DNA from: Acidimicrobiales bacterium
Lineage (GTDB): Bacteria; Actinomycetota; Acidimicrobiia; Acidimicrobiales; Palsa-688
DNA length: 6,980 nucleotides
Direction of reading: 5' to 3'
Assembly (NCBI GenBank): GCA_030039575.1
Contig: JASHVH010000199.1
Coordinates: forward strand, 1 to 6,980
Part shown: piece by piece, positions 5,139-6,980 of the stretch
Numbering within the stretch: position 1 is the first letter of the stretch
Layout: the number at the start of each line of letters is the position of its first letter
Notes under the pieces: model-generated
The model's database searches: none
Seen by the model: the letters and a program-made list of their open reading frames with translations, nothing else
What the model was told of the DNA's origin: nothing
Made by a program: the position numbers and the translations under genes

Positions 5139-6158
5139 TTGGGCCCTTTGACCTTTTTTTCCCAAGCCAGGCTCCTCATAATCACCGGCAAAGGGGGGGT
5201 GGGCAAGACCACAGTTAGCGGGGTCATTGCCAACCTGGCCGCCGGGCAAGGTTTGCGCGCCACCGTGGTGCAGATCACGGCCCCCGGTGCGCAAGAAGAA
5301 CCCGAAGCCGCCCATCTGTCGAGGTTTTTCGGGCAGGACGAGCCCGTCGACTACGAAGGTATAGTCCTCCTGGCCAACAGCTCGGGGGGCGAGGTAACGG
5401 CTCGCGCCGTACGACCCGACGCGGCGCTCGTCGAGTACCTCCACCTGCACGGGATGCGCCGTCTTTCCCGGCGCCTGGTGGCCAGCGGCGCGCTGGACGT
5501 TGTCGCCACCGCCGTGCCCGGGATGCCTGACATGCTTGTCCTCGGCAAGCTCAAACAGATGGAAAGGGCGGCCGCTGCGGGCCAGCCGGACGCAGCCGAC
5601 TTGATCGTCCTGGACGCGCCCGCAGCAGGTCACGCCGTCCGCTTTCTTCAGAGCCCTTACGGCTTGCTGGACGCCACCAGCGGGGGGCCCATCCAGGCTC
5701 AGGCCCAGGAGGTCGTAGACATGCTGGGCGACCCGTCCCGCTGCCAGGTCCTGCTGGTCACTACCCCTGAAGAAACGCCGGTTAGCGAGACGATCGAAAC
5801 CGCTCAGCTCCTCGAGGAGAAGGCGGGAACGAAGCTGGGCGGCGTCGTCGTGAACGGCCTGCTCCCGGTCCTGGCGTTACCCCCTGTCATCGAGCCGGCC
5901 GAACTGGGCCGGCTGGCGAAGGCGGCCGGTGCCCGGCTGAGCCCAGTGGAGCTGGCTAGCCTGGCCGCGGCGGGCCAGTTACGCCTGCGGCGCCAGGAGT
6001 CGCAGGCGGCCCAGGTCGCCCGCTTGGCCGTGGAGCTCCCGCTCAGGCAGCTGGAACTGCCCTTCTGCTTCAGTTCCGAGCTTGGCCCCTACGAGCTCGG
6101 GCAGTTGACCGACGCCTTTGCCACTGCGGTCGAGGGCCTGGTCCCGGCGAGCCCATGA
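5139..6158 (+). CDS. ArsA/Get3-like P-loop ATPase, first subunit (Rv3679/BagA-like)
   Basis: The 339-residue product is a SIMIBI-class ATPase. TGKGGVGKTT at residues 16-25 is a full deviant Walker A with signature K18 and catalytic K23. IVLDAPAAG at 156-164 is the Walker B/switch II strand with D159. The segment PGMPDMLVLGK at 127-137 resembles the matching block in M. tuberculosis Rv3679. The switch I Asp of Get3/ArsA (the DPA motif) is absent: VVQITAPGA (43-51) stands there, as in Rv3679, which has no DPA. No Get3-type zinc CxxC or ArsA metal-site cysteines are seen, so arsenite transport is unlikely. Homologues have been described as bacterial Get3-like proteins of uncertain client. The stop overlaps the next gene's start (ATGA, 6155-6158), implying coupled translation and a heterodimer. 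The start is TTG 5139, supported by AGAGGAG. Runs of seven T (5154-5160) and seven G (5193-5199) lie near the start. Confidence 0.9.
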   Translation: MGPLTFFSQARLLIITGKGGVGKTTVSGVIANLAAGQGLRATVVQITAPGAQEEPEAAHLSRFFGQDEPVDYEGIVLLANSSGGEVTARAVRPDAALVEYLHLHGMRRLSRRLVASGALDVVATAVPGMPDMLVLGKLKQMERAAAAGQPDAADLIVLDAPAAGHAVRFLQSPYGLLDATSGGPIQAQAQEVVDMLGDPSRCQVLLVTTPEETPVSETIETAQLLEEKAGTKLGGVVVNGLLPVLALPPVIEPAELGRLAKAAGARLSPVELASLAAAGQLRLRRQESQAAQVARLAVELPLRQLELPFCFSSELGPYELGQLTDAFATAVEGLVPASP

Positions 6159-6980
6159 GCCAGACGGGTACTGACGTCGTGGTCTGCGTGGGGCCAGGTG
6201 GCGTGGGCAAGACGACGACGGCGGCCGCCATTGCCTTGCGGGCGGCGCAAGAGGGTGGGCGTGCCTGCGTGGTCACGATCGACCCCGCCCGCCGGCTAGC
6301 GGACGCCCTCGGTATCAGCGGCGTGGGCAACGAACCCCACCAGGTTGCCCCGCCGGAGGGCCAGGAACCTTGGCCCGGCGAACTGTGGGCAGTGATGTTG
6401 GACGCTCAAGGGACGTTCGACGACCTCGTCGGCCGGTACGCGACCAACCCCGGGCAGGCAGAGGCCATTCTCACCAACCCGGTCTACCGGAACATCTCCG
6501 GCGCCCTGTCCGGCACTCAGGAGTACATGGCGGTGGAGAAGCTGTACGAGCTGCAAGAAAGCGGGGCTTTCGACTTGATCGTGGTGGACACCCCGCCTGC
6601 GCAGCATGCGCTTGATTTCCTGGAGGCGCCCAAGCACCTGGCCCGCTTGCTCGACAACCGGGTCTTCCGCCTGCTCATGGTGCCGACCCGGGCCGGGCTG
6701 CGGGCGTTCGAACTGGGTGCGCAGCTGATGTTGAGGACGATCGCCAAGGTGGCCGGGGGTGAGGTCGTGGCCGAGACCATCCAGTTTTTCACCCAGTTCG
6801 AGGGCATGGAGGACGGCTTCCGCGCCAGGGCCCGCCGGGCCGAGGAGTTGCTGCACTCGGAGCGGACATCCTTCACGCTGGTGTGCTCGCCGCGGCGTGA
6901 CACCGTGGAAGAGGCCCTTTACCTGGTCTCGCAGATGTCTGCTTCCGGGGCCTGGGCGTCTACGGTCGTGGTCAACCGCT
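6155..6980 (+). CDS. ArsA/Get3-like P-loop ATPase, second subunit (Rv3680/BagB-like), 3' end outside window
   Basis: The frame opens at ATG 6155 inside the ATGA overlap with the preceding gene and stays open to the window edge (275 codons visible). It begins MSQTGTDVVVCVGPGGVGKT. The Walker A, GPGGVGKTT (13-21), keeps K19 but has P14 instead of the signature lysine. Switch I is intact as TIDPARRLADALG with D43. Switch II is VVDTPPAQHALDFLEAP with D145. SGTQEYMAVEKL just before it matches Rv3680 of M. tuberculosis as I recall it. The C-terminal quarter or so is missing; the visible end is VVVNR, the usual strand before the adenine-contacting loop. It probably pairs with the first subunit, with each contributing what the other lacks. 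There is no strong Shine-Dalgarno sequence, consistent with translational coupling. It was chosen by hand translation because no stop codon falls within the window. Confidence 0.9.
   Translation, partial: MSQTGTDVVVCVGPGGVGKTTTAAAIALRAAQEGGRACVVTIDPARRLADALGISGVGNEPHQVAPPEGQEPWPGELWAVMLDAQGTFDDLVGRYATNPGQAEAILTNPVYRNISGALSGTQEYMAVEKLYELQESGAFDLIVVDTPPAQHALDFLEAPKHLARLLDNRVFRLLMVPTRAGLRAFELGAQLMLRTIAKVAGGEVVAETIQFFTQFEGMEDGFRARARRAEELLHSERTSFTLVCSPRRDTVEEALYLVSQMSASGAWASTVVVNR

Noticed and set aside
5135..5217. ATG at 5135 opens a short frame that crosses the T7 and G7 runs and could join ATPase 1 by a +1 slip (programmed frameshift or phase variation).
   Set aside because: TTG 5139 already gives an intact frame with a well-spaced Shine-Dalgarno sequence. 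The ATG is only 1 nt from that site, and no slippery-site context or downstream structure is evident.
4985..5278. N-terminal extension of WhiB to a 181-residue protein using upstream in-frame starts.
   Set aside because: The extension would cover the whiB promoter, the divergent regulatory region and the ATPase 1 start. It has no conserved sequence, and GTG 4984 has its own Shine-Dalgarno sequence and a normal family length.
6296..6856. 186-codon minus-strand frame opposite ATPase 2.
   Set aside because: It is antisense to the clearly homologous Rv3680-like coding region and shows no motif.
5139..6980. Arsenite efflux (ars) operon.
   Set aside because: The ATPases are ArsA-like in the P-loop only; no arsB, arsC or arsR gene and no metal-binding cysteine set is present. 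The pair matches the Get3-like actinobacterial family instead.

Overview
The window is high-GC DNA that reads as chromosomal sequence of an actinobacterium. It carries three markers confined to, or typical of, that phylum: a WhiB-family [4Fe-4S] regulator, the DUF3662 N-terminus of an FhaA-type FHA protein, and a paired ArsA/Get3-like ATPase operon resembling Mycobacterium tuberculosis Rv3679-Rv3680. GTG and TTG starts are frequent. A deep-branching class such as Acidimicrobiia is a guess; the sequence alone does not settle it.

Layout from left to right: (1) The 5' part of fhaA on the minus strand, running off the left edge. (2) A tRNA-Leu(CAG) on the plus strand, divergent from fhaA. (3) A 209-bp spacer with no recognisable gene. 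(4) sthA on the minus strand, a soluble NAD(P) transhydrogenase starting at TTG. (5) Divergent from sthA, a complete group II PLP-dependent decarboxylase of the aromatic-L-amino-acid decarboxylase type. (6) A multi-pass membrane protein with the PAP2 (phosphatidic acid phosphatase) layout, but with nearly all catalytic residues replaced. (7) Convergent with it, a small whiB gene; the two genes share a hairpin that covers both stop codons. (8) Divergent from whiB, two translationally coupled ArsA/Get3-like ATPase genes. The second is cut by the right edge.

Functionally this is mostly a housekeeping neighbourhood, not a mobile or defence island. I saw no transposase, integrase, CRISPR array or phage gene. 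The parts that hang together best are the whiB / ATPase-pair divergon and the ATPase pair itself. In the pair, ATPase 1 keeps the signature-lysine Walker A but lacks the switch I Asp, and ATPase 2 keeps the switch I DPA but lacks the signature lysine. This suggests an obligate heterodimer with unequal sites. The most unusual single gene is the catalytically degenerate PAP2-like protein. Several inverted repeats in the intergenic regions, notably an 8-bp pair centred on the likely -10 of the ATPase operon, are candidate regulatory sites.
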